From NCBI RefSeq assembly GCF_000381885.1, contig NZ_KB907211.1:496001-560000 (forward strand): DNA of 64,000 nucleotides, read 5' to 3'. The stretch is from Actinomadura atramentaria DSM 43919 (GTDB lineage Bacteria > Actinomycetota > Actinomycetes > Streptosporangiales > Streptosporangiaceae). Below, piece by piece: positions 22,756 to 30,881 of this stretch (position 1 is the first letter of the stretch; each line of letters begins with the position of its first letter). The notes beneath the pieces are model-generated. The model was not told the origin of the DNA and ran no database searches. It worked only from the letters and a program-made list of their open reading frames with translations. A program made the position numbers and the translations under genes.

Positions 22756-24381
22756 GTGACGATCGCCGACATGCTCTGGAGCGGCTGGGGCGACCCCGCC
22801 GCCGCGGCGCCGCTGCCGGACGCCGTGACCGGCCTGCTGCGCGACCTGCTCGGCGTCCGCACCGGCGACGCGCGGCCGCCCGTGTCGAGGCCCGCGCTGG
22901 AGGACGTGGCGCCGCCCCCGGCCCGGCTCGACTACGACGCGTTCGCGGCGCTCACCGCGATCGTCGGGGTCGGCAACGTCCAGACCGACGCCGAGGCCCG
23001 CGTCCGCCACACGCGCGGCAAGTCCACGCCCGACCTGCTGCGGATGCGCGCGGGCGACGCCGCCGCCGCGCCCGACGCCGTCGTGCTGCCCGGCTCGCAC
23101 GACGAGGTGTCGGCCGTCCTGCGGCGCTGCGCCGAGCGCGGCATCGCCGTCGTGCCGTTCGGGGGCGGGACGTCCGTCGTCGGCGGCCTCGCGCCCGACG
23201 CGGGCGAACGCCCGTTCGTCGCCCTCGACCTGCGGCGGATGGACGCCCTGCTCGACCTCGACGAGGAGTCGCGCACCGCCGTCCTGCAACCCGGCCTGCG
23301 CGCTCCGGCCGCCGAGGCGCTGCTCCGCGAGCGCGGCTACACGCTCGGGCACTTCCCGCAGTCCTACGAGTGGGCCAGCATCGGCGGGTTCGCCGCCGCG
23401 CGCTCCAGCGGGCAGGCGTCCGCCGGATACGGGCGGTTCGACGAGATGGTCGTCGGCCTCACCGCCGCGACGCCGCAGGGCGACCTCGACCTCGGGCGCG
23501 CGCCGCGCTCGGCCGCCGGGCCGGACCTGCGGCAGCTCGTCCTCGGCTCCGAGGGCGCGTTCGGGGTGATCACCTCGGTGACCGTCCGCGTCCGGCCGCT
23601 GCCCGCCGGGGCCGCGTACGAGGGCTGGCGTTTCCCGACGTTCGCGGCCGGGGCCGCCGCGCTGCGCCGCATCGCCCAGGACGGCCCGCGCCCGTCCGTC
23701 CTGCGGCTCTCGGACGAGGCCGAGACCGCGATCGGCCTCGCCGACCCCGCCGCCATCGGGTCCGCGCTCGCCGGCGGCGCGGGCTGCCTGGCCGTCATCG
23801 GCTTCGAGGGGACGCCCGAGGAGATCGACGCCGCCCGCGGCCTCGCCGCCGCGCGCCTCGCCGCGGCGGGCGGGGAACCGCTCGGGGCCGAGCCCGGGGA
23901 CCGGTGGGAGCACGGCCGCTTCAACGCGCCGTATCTGCGGGACGCGCTGCTGGACGTCGGCGCGTTCGTCGAAACGCTGGAAACGGCGGCGTTCTGGTCG
24001 AAGATCCCCGCGCTGTACGCGGCCGTCCGCGATGCCCTCACCGACACGCTCGGCGGCGCGGGCACCCCGCCGCTCGTCATGTGCCACATCTCGCACGTGT
24101 ACGAAACCGGCGCGTCGCTGTACTTTACGGTCGTCTCCGCACAGGGCGCCGACGACCCCGTCGCGCACTGGGCGAAGGCCAAGCACGCCGCCAACGACGC
24201 GATCCTCGCCGCGGGCGGCACCATCAGCCACCACCACGGCGTCGGCTCGGACCACCGCGACTGGTACGCCCGCGAGATCGGGCCGCTCGGCGCGGACGTC
24301 CTGCGGGCCGTCAAGGACCGGCTCGACCCGGCGGGCGTGCTCAACCCCGGCATCCTCGTCCCGCCCGCCCCGAAGGAGTAG
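22756..24381 (+). CDS. FAD-binding oxidase related to alkyl-DHAP synthase
   Basis: The 541-residue protein has a PCMH-type FAD domain (VLPGSHDEVSAVLRR ... VVPFGGGTSVVGGL, near 115-155) and a C-terminal half resembling alkyldihydroxyacetonephosphate synthase (AGPS). It includes the ISHHHGVGSDHRDWYAREIG segment with the HHH motif and a MCHISHVYETGASLYFTV strand. AGPS exchanges the acyl group of acyl-DHAP for a fatty alcohol, making ether lipids. Bacterial homologues, including those in mycobacteria, are not proven to make ether lipids. GTG 22756 follows GAGGAGGACGCA. The lipid-kinase gene starts 2 bp after its stop. Confidence 0.85.
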   Translation: MTIADMLWSGWGDPAAAAPLPDAVTGLLRDLLGVRTGDARPPVSRPALEDVAPPPARLDYDAFAALTAIVGVGNVQTDAEARVRHTRGKSTPDLLRMRAGDAAAAPDAVVLPGSHDEVSAVLRRCAERGIAVVPFGGGTSVVGGLAPDAGERPFVALDLRRMDALLDLDEESRTAVLQPGLRAPAAEALLRERGYTLGHFPQSYEWASIGGFAAARSSGQASAGYGRFDEMVVGLTAATPQGDLDLGRAPRSAAGPDLRQLVLGSEGAFGVITSVTVRVRPLPAGAAYEGWRFPTFAAGAAALRRIAQDGPRPSVLRLSDEAETAIGLADPAAIGSALAGGAGCLAVIGFEGTPEEIDAARGLAAARLAAAGGEPLGAEPGDRWEHGRFNAPYLRDALLDVGAFVETLETAAFWSKIPALYAAVRDALTDTLGGAGTPPLVMCHISHVYETGASLYFTVVSAQGADDPVAHWAKAKHAANDAILAAGGTISHHHGVGSDHRDWYAREIGPLGADVLRAVKDRLDPAGVLNPGILVPPAPKE

Positions 24382-24383
24382 CC

Positions 24384-25271
24384 ATGACCGCCTCCCCCCG
24401 GCGCTTCACGGCCGTCGTCAACCCCGCCGCGGGCGGGGCGGCGGCGAGCGCGCGGCTGCTGCCGCTCACCCGGCTGCTGCGCGACGCGGGCGCGGCGGTC
24501 GCCGTCGAGTACAGCCGCGGGCTGGAGCACGCCGCCGAACTCGCCCGCACCGCCGCCCGCGCGGGCGACGTGGTGCTCGGCGTCGGCGGGGACGGCATGG
24601 TCGGGCGCGTCGGCGGCGCGCTCGTTGGGACGGACGCGGTGTTCGGCATCGTCGCCGCCGGACGCGGCAACGACTTCGCCCGCCAGCTCGGCCTGCCGGG
24701 CGAACCGGCCGCGCTCGCGGACCTGCTCCTGCACGGCGACGCGCGCCCGGTCGACGCGATCTCCGCCAACGGGGAACCCGTGCTCGGCAGCGTCTACGCG
24801 GGCGTGGACGCCGTCGCCAACCGCAACGCCAACCGGTCCCGGCTGCGCGGCTCGGCGTCGTACTACGTCGGCGCGCTGCGCGCCGTCCTCGGCTGGCGGG
24901 CCGCCGACTACCGCGTCACCGTGGACGGCGAGGAGTACCGCGAGCGCGGCTACACGGTCATCGCCGCGAACTCCGGCTACTACGGCTACGGCCGCCACGT
25001 CGCCCCCGGCGCGCGCGTGGACGACGGGCTCCTGGACGTCGTCCTCGTCGCGGACGGCCCGAAGACGATGTTCTTCAACGTCATGCGCGAACTGGAGGAC
25101 GGCCGCCACCTGCGCCGCCCCCAGGTCCGCGTCCTCCAAGGCCGCGAGGTCCGCATCGAACTCGCCGACCCGGCCCGGGAACTCCCCTACGGCGCCGACG
25201 GCGAGCTTCCGGGGGTCCTCCCGGTCACGGCGAAGGTACTTCCAGGCGCCCTGAACATCATCGGCGCCTGA
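24384..25271 (+). CDS. Diacylglycerol kinase/lipid kinase catalytic-domain protein
   Basis: A 295-residue DAGK_cat family protein. VVNPAAGGAAA (residues 11-21) is the nucleotide-binding start, VLGVGGDGMVGRVGGAL carries the GGDG motif, and GIVAAGRGNDFARQLGLP completes the ATP site. The C-terminal domain contains PYGADGELPG, the usual second glycine-rich element. Members phosphorylate diacylglycerol or similar lipids, or polyisoprenoids. ATG 24384 comes 2 bp after the oxidase gene, with AAGGAG at 8 nt, so the two are coupled. With GlpD and the AGPS-like oxidase it completes a small glycerolipid set. Confidence 0.9.
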   Translation: MTASPRRFTAVVNPAAGGAAASARLLPLTRLLRDAGAAVAVEYSRGLEHAAELARTAARAGDVVLGVGGDGMVGRVGGALVGTDAVFGIVAAGRGNDFARQLGLPGEPAALADLLLHGDARPVDAISANGEPVLGSVYAGVDAVANRNANRSRLRGSASYYVGALRAVLGWRAADYRVTVDGEEYRERGYTVIAANSGYYGYGRHVAPGARVDDGLLDVVLVADGPKTMFFNVMRELEDGRHLRRPQVRVLQGREVRIELADPARELPYGADGELPGVLPVTAKVLPGALNIIGA

Positions 25272-25571
25272 ACACCCGGACCTCCCGCACTCCCGCGCCC
25301 ACGCGCGCGCCCGGACGCCGCGAACCTGGGCGGCGCGCGCCGGTTCGTCGCGAGCGCGCCCACGCGCGCCCGGACGCCGCGGAGCTGGTGTTCGCCGCCG
25401 AGTGCGTCACCCACGCGCCCACGCGCGCGCCCGGACGCCGCATGCCGCGCCTGGACTCCCCGCGCCCGCGCGGCCGCATCCCGGCCCGCGCGCTGCTTTC
25501 CGCGTTCATGTGCGTGAGCCGCGCCCACCCGCACGGCCGCGAGCCGCCAGGCGAGCGGCCGGGCGGCACCG
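25272..25571. repeat. About 60-bp-period GC-rich tandem repeats with a 35-nt dispersed element
   Basis: No gene is convincing here. The element GCGCCCACGCGCGC...GGACGCCGC occurs at 25295-25321, 25356-25380 (2 nt shorter) and 25415-25441, spaced about 60 bp. Further right, 25531-25565 carries the 35-nt element GCACGGCCGCGAGCCGCCAG... which is exactly inverted at 26096-26130 and nearly repeated at 11590-11622. Frames through it are Arg/Ala/Pro-only. Confidence 0.75.
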
Positions 25572-25717
25572 CTTGAGCGTTCAGCGGCCGTTCGCCGCGC
25601 CCGCCGGAATCTTGATCGTCGCCTGCGCGGCGGTTTACGCCCGCATGACACGGCCCCCGCTAGCGTTCCTGGTAAGTCCCGTGTTGAGGGGCTTTAGGGC
25701 CGTCTGCAGGAGGCATC

Positions 25718-25927
25718 ATGAGAAGGCGCTCACACGCCGTTCTGGGGGGACTCATGACGCCCGCAGGCCGCCCCGCCGCGGCGGATGCGGAGCCTACGGG
25801 GGTGGCTCCGGACCCCGCCGCGCGCAGCCGGGCCCGGCCGCCTCGCGCGGCCGGGCCCGTTCCCGTCCGGCGGCCCACCGCGCAGGCCGCGGACGCGCGC
25901 CCGCAGCCGACGACCGACGGTCCCTGA
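25718..25927 (+). CDS. Possible 69-residue hypothetical protein
   Basis: ATG 25718 is preceded by a strong Shine-Dalgarno AGGAGG 4 nt away, and the frame runs to a TGA shortly before a hairpin (25968-25999). The product starts MRRRSHAVLGGLMTPAG and continues as Ala/Pro/Arg-rich low-complexity sequence with no domain. The good ribosome-binding site and the terminator make it possible that something short is translated here, but composition argues against a conserved protein. The 25572-25717 stretch upstream shows nothing else. Confidence 0.3.
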   Translation: MRRRSHAVLGGLMTPAGRPAAADAEPTGVAPDPAARSRARPPRAAGPVPVRRPTAQAADARPQPTTDGP

Positions 25928-25967
25928 CCGGCGACCCGGCCCACGGGCAGAACAGGCGCGGATCAAC

Positions 25968-25999
25968 AAACGCGGCCTCCGTACCAGGGGGCCGCGTTT
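25968..25999 (+). terminator. 10-bp hairpin, likely terminator
   Basis: AAACGCGGCC (25968-25977) pairs with GGCCGCGTTT (25990-25999). The stem is followed by CATTGTGGG, a weak tail. The A-run before and T-run after the stem make it work in either direction. Confidence 0.55.
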
Positions 26000-26048
26000 C
26001 ATTGTGGGGGGGCGACCCCCCACGCCCCCCGCGGCGCGAAGCGCCGCA

Positions 26049-26480
26049 TCCTCGCTCGCTGGCGCTCGCTGCGGTGCGGCCCTTCGCGCTGCGCGCGCCC
26101 GGCCGCTCGCCTGGCGGCTCGCGGCCGTGCGCCCGCGGGTAACCCCCCGGGGTTCGCGCTTGCGCGGGTGCAGTCCCCCGCAGTTGTTGCTCGTAGCACT
26201 GGGGCCCCGCGCTCCCGTGGCGGGAGGATGCGTCCTCGCTCGCTGGCGCTGCGTGCGCCCGGCCGCCGGGCACCCCCGGGGTTTGGCGTTTGCGCGGGTG
26301 TAGGCCCCCGTGGTTATTGCTCGTAACACTGGGTGGCCCTGCGCTCCCGTGGTGGGGAGGAGGCGTTCTCGTTCGCTGGCGCTTCGCTGCGGTGTGACTC
26401 TCCGCGTTGCTCGCGGCCGTGCGCACGCTGGGCAACGCCCGTGGTCTCCGTCCTTGTTCGGGTGTGGGGCGCTCGTGGCT
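26049..26480. repeat. Decayed tandem repeat, units of about 130-184 bp
   Basis: Three successive units begin with CTCGCTCGCTGGCGCT or a variant at about 26050, 26234 and 26366. The first two also share TGCGCGGGTG...CCCCCG...TTGCTCGTA...CACTGGG at 26161-26201 and 26291-26332 (130 bp apart), and GCTCCCGTGG at 26211 and 26343. Divergence grows from the first to the third unit. 26049-26076 and 26096-26130 are inverted copies of elements at 9442-9469 and 25531-25565. No gene fits this stretch. Confidence 0.8.
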
Positions 26481-26518
26481 TGCGGCCGTGGGGGTGCCGT
26501 GCCCTCACAATGAGACCC

Positions 26519-26917
26519 ATGCGCACTCTCCTCAACCTCATCTGGCTCGTGCTCGCCGGGTTCTGGATGGCCCTGGGCTACGTCGTCGCGGGGATCATCT
26601 GCTGCGTCCTGATCATCACGATCCCGTTCGGCATCGCGTCGTTCCGGATCGCCGCGTTCGCGCTGTGGCCGTTCGGGCAGCGGGTCGTGCGGCGCGACGA
26701 CGCCGGGGCGGCGTCGTGCGTGGGGAACGTGATCTGGCTCGTCTTCGCGGGATGGTGGCTGGCGCTGGGCCATCTGCTCACCGGGATCGCGCTCTGCGTG
26801 ACGATCATCGGCATCCCGTTCGGCATCGCGAACTTCAAGCTCATCGGCGTCTCGCTGCTGCCGCTGGGCCGCGAGATCGTCCCGGCGGACGACCGGCGGG
26901 GCTTCGCCGTCGACTGA
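26519..26917 (+). CDS. YccF-domain inner membrane protein
   Basis: The 132-residue membrane protein contains two YccF domains in tandem: LLNLIWLVLAGFWMALGYV with IITIPFGIASFRIAAFALWPFG, then VGNVIWLVFAGWWLALGHL with IIGIPFGIANFKLIGVSLLPLG. Each half has a pair of hydrophobic segments and the P-F-G-I-A signature. Function is unknown. ATG 26519 is used; an ATG three codons earlier (26510) is equally possible, and neither has a clear ribosome-binding site, so the mRNA may be leaderless. It directly follows the repeat region. Confidence 0.9.
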   Translation: MRTLLNLIWLVLAGFWMALGYVVAGIICCVLIITIPFGIASFRIAAFALWPFGQRVVRRDDAGAASCVGNVIWLVFAGWWLALGHLLTGIALCVTIIGIPFGIANFKLIGVSLLPLGREIVPADDRRGFAVD

Positions 26918-27010
26918 AACCGGACGGTCAAGTCAGGGCGAACCCGGCCATGTGACCCAGGTCTCAGTTCTGTTGCGGCTCGCCCGCACCCCTCCACGAA
27001 CCGTTCGGCC

Positions 27011-27030
27011 GCTTGATCTGATGATCGAGC
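27011..27030 (+). promoter_or_regulatory. Imperfect inverted repeat GCTTGATC-N4-GATCGAGC
   Basis: Arms 27011-27018 and 27023-27030 match at 7 of 8 positions, 47 bp ahead of the DUF485 gene start. It is a possible operator for the symporter operon. The rest of the 26918-27076 gap shows nothing else. Confidence 0.3.
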
Positions 27031-27076
27031 GGACCCGGACGGTCCGCGCGGCGTCACCCGGAGTTACCATCGCCGG

Positions 27077-27469
27077 ATGGCGCCGGAGGCGATCCCGCCG
27101 GAGGTAGACGTGACGACCGAGCCGACCCGACCCCCAGAGCCGTCCGACCGCCCCGATCCGCCCGCCGCCGACCCCGCGGCCCTCGCCGCGCTCGACGGCA
27201 CGCCGGAGTTCCAGCGCCTGCGGACCGCGTTCCGCCGCTTCGTGCTCCCCGCGACCGCGGCCTTCCTCGTCTGGTACCTGCTGTACGTCGTGCTGTCGGC
27301 GTACGCGCGCGGGTTCATGGGCGCGAAGGTCGTCGGCCACGTGAACGTCGCGCTGGTGTTCGGCCTGCTGCAGTTCCTGTCCACCTTCCTCATCGCGTGG
27401 GCCTACGAGCGGTACGCGCGCCGCACGCTGGAACCCCTCGCCGCCGCCGTGGGGGAGGAGACCCCGTGA
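27077..27469 (+). CDS. DUF485-family membrane protein (symporter partner)
   Basis: A 130-residue protein with a Pro/Asp-rich cytoplasmic N-terminus, then FRRFVLPATAAFLVWYLLYVVLSAYARGF and VNVALVFGLLQFLSTFLIAWAYERYAR, the two-helix DUF485 domain (YjcH type). In many bacteria this small protein is encoded immediately before an acetate/cation symporter, as here: its stop TGA overlaps the GTG of the next gene. It probably assists or regulates that transporter. ATG 27077 is used, though a GTG nearer the domain (27110) could also serve. Confidence 0.92.
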   Translation: MAPEAIPPEVDVTTEPTRPPEPSDRPDPPAADPAALAALDGTPEFQRLRTAFRRFVLPATAAFLVWYLLYVVLSAYARGFMGAKVVGHVNVALVFGLLQFLSTFLIAWAYERYARRTLEPLAAAVGEETP

Positions 27470-29082
27470 CCGAGCAGCGCACCATCTCCGTCGTCCTGTT
27501 CGCCGTGTTCGTGGCGTTGACGCTCTTCATCACGGTCCGCGCGAGCCGCCAGACGCGCACCGCCGCCGACTTCTACGCGGGCGGCCGCTCGTTCTCGCCG
27601 CTGCAGAACGGCCTCGCGCTCGGCGGCGACTACATGTCGGCCGCGTCGTTCCTCGGCATCGCGGGCATGTTCGCGCTGTCCGGTTACGACGGGTTCCTGT
27701 ACTCGATCGGCTTCCTGGTGGCCTGGCTCGTCGCGCTGCTGCTCGTCGCCGAGATGCTGCGCAACTCGGGCCGCTTCACGATGGCGGACGTGGTGGCGTT
27801 CCGGATGCGGCAGCGGCCGGTCCGCGCGGCGGCGGGCATCTCCACGATCGTCGTGTCCATCTTCTATCTGCTCGCGCAGATGGTCGGCGCGGGCGCGCTG
27901 GTGTCGCTGCTGCTCGGCACGTCCGGCGAGGCCGCCAAGATCTGGACGATCGTCGTCGTCGGCGCGCTGATGATCTTCTATGTGACGGTCGGCGGGATGA
28001 AGGGCACCACCTGGGTCCAGATCGTCAAGGCCGTCCTGCTGCTCATCGGCGCGTTCGTGATGACGGTCTGGGTCCTCGCCAAGTACGGCTTCGACCTGTC
28101 GGACCTGCTCGGCGCGGCCGCCGACCGCAGCGGCAAGGGCGACGCGTTCCTGAAGCCGGGCCTGAAGTACGGCGCGACGGACGCCTGGTCGAAGCTGGAC
28201 CTGCTGTCGCTGGGCCTCGCGCTCGTCCTCGGCACGGCCGGGCTCCCGCACATCCTGATCCGCTTCTACACGGTCCCGAACGCCCGCGCCGCGCGCGCGT
28301 CCGTCAACTGGGCGATCGGGATCATCGGCGTGTTCTACCTGATGACGCTCGTCATCGGCTTCGGGGCCGCCGCGCTCGTCGGCGGCAAGGCCATCGCCGC
28401 GCAGGACAAGGGCGGCAACACCGCCGCGCCGCAGCTCGCGGAGCATCTGGGCGGCGGGGCGGGCTCGACGGGCGGCGCGGTGTTCCTCGCCGTGATCGCG
28501 GCCGTGGCGTTCGCGACGATCCTCGCGGTCGTGGCGGGCCTGACGCTGGCGTCGTCCTCGTCGTTCGCGCACGACCTGTTCGCCAACGTCCTCAAGCGCG
28601 GGAAGGCCACCGAGCGCGACGAGGTCCGCGCGGCCCGGTTCTCCGCGATCGTCATCGGGGCCGTCGCGATCGTCCTGTCCATCTTCGCGCGCGGGCTGAA
28701 CGTCGCGTTCCTGGTGGCGCTGGCGTTCGCGGTGGCCGCGTCGGCGAACCTGCCGACGCTGCTGCTGTCGCTGTTCTGGCGGCGGTTCAACACCGCCGGG
28801 GCGCTCGCCGGGATCTACGGCGGGCTCGTCGCGGCGGTCGGGCTCGTCCTGCTCAGCCCGATCTGCTGGGGCGGCGCGTCCGACACGCTCCCCAAGGGCA
28901 ACGCGGACGCGCTGTTCAGCGCCGACACCGTCGCGCCGTTCCCGCTCCAGAACCCGGGCCTGCTGTCAATCCCGATCGGTCTCCTGTGCGCGGTGGCCGG
29001 GACGCTGCTGTCCAAATCCCGGACGGACGAGCGGTTCGCCGAACTGGAGGTCCGCGCCCTCACCGGCCGCGGCGCGCACTAG
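27466..29082 (+). CDS. actP: Sodium:solute symporter, acetate-permease type
   Basis: A 538-residue member of the SSS family, ActP/MctC subgroup. About 13 hydrophobic helices are visible. The region FYAGGRSFSPLQNGLALGGDYMSAASFLGIAGM near residues 37-70 contains the substrate/Na+ signature of helix 1-2, and LPHILIRFYTVPNARAARAS is the typical mid-protein motif. Family members take up short carboxylates such as acetate, propionate or pyruvate with a cation. GTG 27466 overlaps the DUF485 stop (GTGA). The exact substrate is inferred from the DUF485 pairing. A large hairpin at 29112-29160 follows. Confidence 0.9.
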   Translation: MTEQRTISVVLFAVFVALTLFITVRASRQTRTAADFYAGGRSFSPLQNGLALGGDYMSAASFLGIAGMFALSGYDGFLYSIGFLVAWLVALLLVAEMLRNSGRFTMADVVAFRMRQRPVRAAAGISTIVVSIFYLLAQMVGAGALVSLLLGTSGEAAKIWTIVVVGALMIFYVTVGGMKGTTWVQIVKAVLLLIGAFVMTVWVLAKYGFDLSDLLGAAADRSGKGDAFLKPGLKYGATDAWSKLDLLSLGLALVLGTAGLPHILIRFYTVPNARAARASVNWAIGIIGVFYLMTLVIGFGAAALVGGKAIAAQDKGGNTAAPQLAEHLGGGAGSTGGAVFLAVIAAVAFATILAVVAGLTLASSSSFAHDLFANVLKRGKATERDEVRAARFSAIVIGAVAIVLSIFARGLNVAFLVALAFAVAASANLPTLLLSLFWRRFNTAGALAGIYGGLVAAVGLVLLSPICWGGASDTLPKGNADALFSADTVAPFPLQNPGLLSIPIGLLCAVAGTLLSKSRTDERFAELEVRALTGRGAH

Positions 29083-29111
29083 CCGGAACGGCTTGACGGG
29101 CGCAGGCCCGC

Positions 29112-29160
29112 GGGGAAAAGTGGCGGTGCCCGGCGTGTCCGGGTACCGCCTCCTTTCCCC
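29112..29160 (+). terminator. Long two-part hairpin after the symporter gene
   Basis: The inner stem GGCGGTGCCCGG (29122-29133)/CCGGGTACCGCC (29139-29150) has one G-U. The outer stem GGGGAAA (29112-29118)/TTTCCCC (29154-29160) encloses it across small internal loops. It sits between actP and the phosphoesterase gene. Confidence 0.65.
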
Positions 29161-29202
29161 TGCGGAGGCGGGCACGTCCCCCTCACCCCCGGAGGCTGAC
29201 CC

Positions 29203-30741
29203 GTGCCCTCTTCGGACGCGCTCGGCGCACCCGCCTCGGGCAGCTCGCGGACGTCGGAGGCGGGCGCCGGCTGGGTCTGCGGCAGCCCCGGGCGGTTCGA
29301 GGAGCTGGTCCCGCCGCGCACCCGGCGGCTGTTCTGGTGGCGGCCGTCGGTGCTGTGGCGGTCCCGCAACGACCTCGTCGCCCGCGTGTTCGGCGACCCG
29401 ACCGACGACACGCGCCGCGCGTGGGTCGCGGCGCTCGCCGAACGCGGGACGCCCGCCGCGTTCACGCTCCAGCGGTCCGCCGAGGAGTTCTCGTTCGTCC
29501 TGATGGGCGACACCGGTGAGGGCGACCGGTCGCAGTACGCGGTGGTCCCGGCGCTGGAGCGCGTCGGCGCGGGCACGGACTTCATGGTGATCGCCAGCGA
29601 CGTCATCTACCCGACGGGCGATTCGGGCGACTATCCGGAGAAGTTCTTCCGGCCGTACCGGTCCTATCCGGGGCCGATCTTCGCGGTGCCGGGGAACCAC
29701 GACTGGTACGACGGGCTGCGCGGGTTCGTCCGCGTCTTCTGCGACCTGCGCACCGACCACGGGGCCGCGTCGTTCCGAGGACCGTTCGCGTGGCTGGCCC
29801 GGCTGCTGTGGCGGACGGCCCGCGAGGTGCCCGACGCCGTCCTGGACGAGGCGCGCGCCGAGCACCGCGGCGAACCGGGCCAGCGGGCCGTCCAGCCCGG
29901 CCCGTACTGGGCCATCGACACCCCCGACCTGCGGATCGTCGGCATCGACACCGGCATCACCGGCGACCTGGACCGCGAGCAGGGCGCGTGGCTGCGCGGC
30001 GTCTCGGCCGGGCCGAAGCCGAAGCTGCTGGTCACCGGGAAGCCGCTGATCGTGGACGACCAGCACCGGCCCGGCCCGATCGAGGGCGGCGGGACGGTGG
30101 ACGAGATCGTCCGCGACCCGGTCAACAACTACGTCGCGGCGATCGGCGGCGACATCCACAACTACCAGCGGTACCCGGTCCGCGTCGGCGGCCGGACGAT
30201 CCAGTACGTCGTCGCGGGCGGCGGCGGCGCGTTCATGCACGCCACGCACGTCATCCGGCGCACGACCGCCGTGGACGAGGACGACTTCCGCTGCTACCCG
30301 CTGCGCGGCGACTCGCTGTCGCGCTACGCCAAGCTGTACGGGCACTGGACGCGGATGCCCGGCCTGTTCGACCTGACCCCGCGCGAGGCGACCGCCGCGA
30401 TCCGGCACCGGCTCGGCATCCGGCCCGCGCGCGACTACGACGACGAGGACCGCCCGTCGCGGCGCGCGCTGCTGGTCGCGGCGCTGCTGGGCGTCCCGCG
30501 CGGGCGCCGCCGCCGACCGCGTTTCCTGCGGCTGCCGGTGCGGCGCGTCCCGCAGTGGTTCCGCTCCGAGCTGGCCGACTGGGACAGCCCGCCGTTCTTC
30601 AAAAGCCTGCTCCGGCTCGACGTGACGGCCGGTGAGCTGCGGATTCGCTGCTTCGGGGTGAGCGGCTGCGGCGACCACGAGGCGAACCCGCCGCTGGAGG
30701 ACGAGGTGCGGGTCCCGCTCGTCTGGGGAACGACCAGGTAA
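29203..30741 (+). CDS. Calcineurin-like metallophosphoesterase
   Basis: A 512-residue protein with the dimetal phosphoesterase motifs in order: FVLMGDTGEG (DxG), MVIASDVIYPTGD, FAVPGNHDWYDG (GNHD) and AAIGGDIHNYQRYPV (GDxHxY). The N-terminal 100 residues are a basic extension. The C-terminal part after residue 400 has an Arg-rich stretch and a strand-rich tail ending VRVPLVWGTTR. No signal peptide is seen, so it is probably cytosolic. The hydrolysed phosphoester is unknown. GTG 29203 is used. It is monocistronic between hairpins. Confidence 0.88.
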   Translation: MPSSDALGAPASGSSRTSEAGAGWVCGSPGRFEELVPPRTRRLFWWRPSVLWRSRNDLVARVFGDPTDDTRRAWVAALAERGTPAAFTLQRSAEEFSFVLMGDTGEGDRSQYAVVPALERVGAGTDFMVIASDVIYPTGDSGDYPEKFFRPYRSYPGPIFAVPGNHDWYDGLRGFVRVFCDLRTDHGAASFRGPFAWLARLLWRTAREVPDAVLDEARAEHRGEPGQRAVQPGPYWAIDTPDLRIVGIDTGITGDLDREQGAWLRGVSAGPKPKLLVTGKPLIVDDQHRPGPIEGGGTVDEIVRDPVNNYVAAIGGDIHNYQRYPVRVGGRTIQYVVAGGGGAFMHATHVIRRTTAVDEDDFRCYPLRGDSLSRYAKLYGHWTRMPGLFDLTPREATAAIRHRLGIRPARDYDDEDRPSRRALLVAALLGVPRGRRRRPRFLRLPVRRVPQWFRSELADWDSPPFFKSLLRLDVTAGELRIRCFGVSGCGDHEANPPLEDEVRVPLVWGTTR

Positions 30742-30881
30742 CGAAAAGTCGGAATCTCGGAGTTTTGCGGCTTTTTCCACGTACGCGGACGGTCCCCTCC
30801 AATACAGTCATCCCTCGACCAAGCAACGGATGACCGGCGACACCGGACGGTCGGCCAGGTTATGACCGCGTTCAGGAGAGC

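Noticed and set aside
25730..26773. 347-codon minus-strand frame through the repeat region
   Set aside because: Its content is translated repeat (Arg/Ala/Pro/Ser), and it runs into the YccF gene on the opposite strand.
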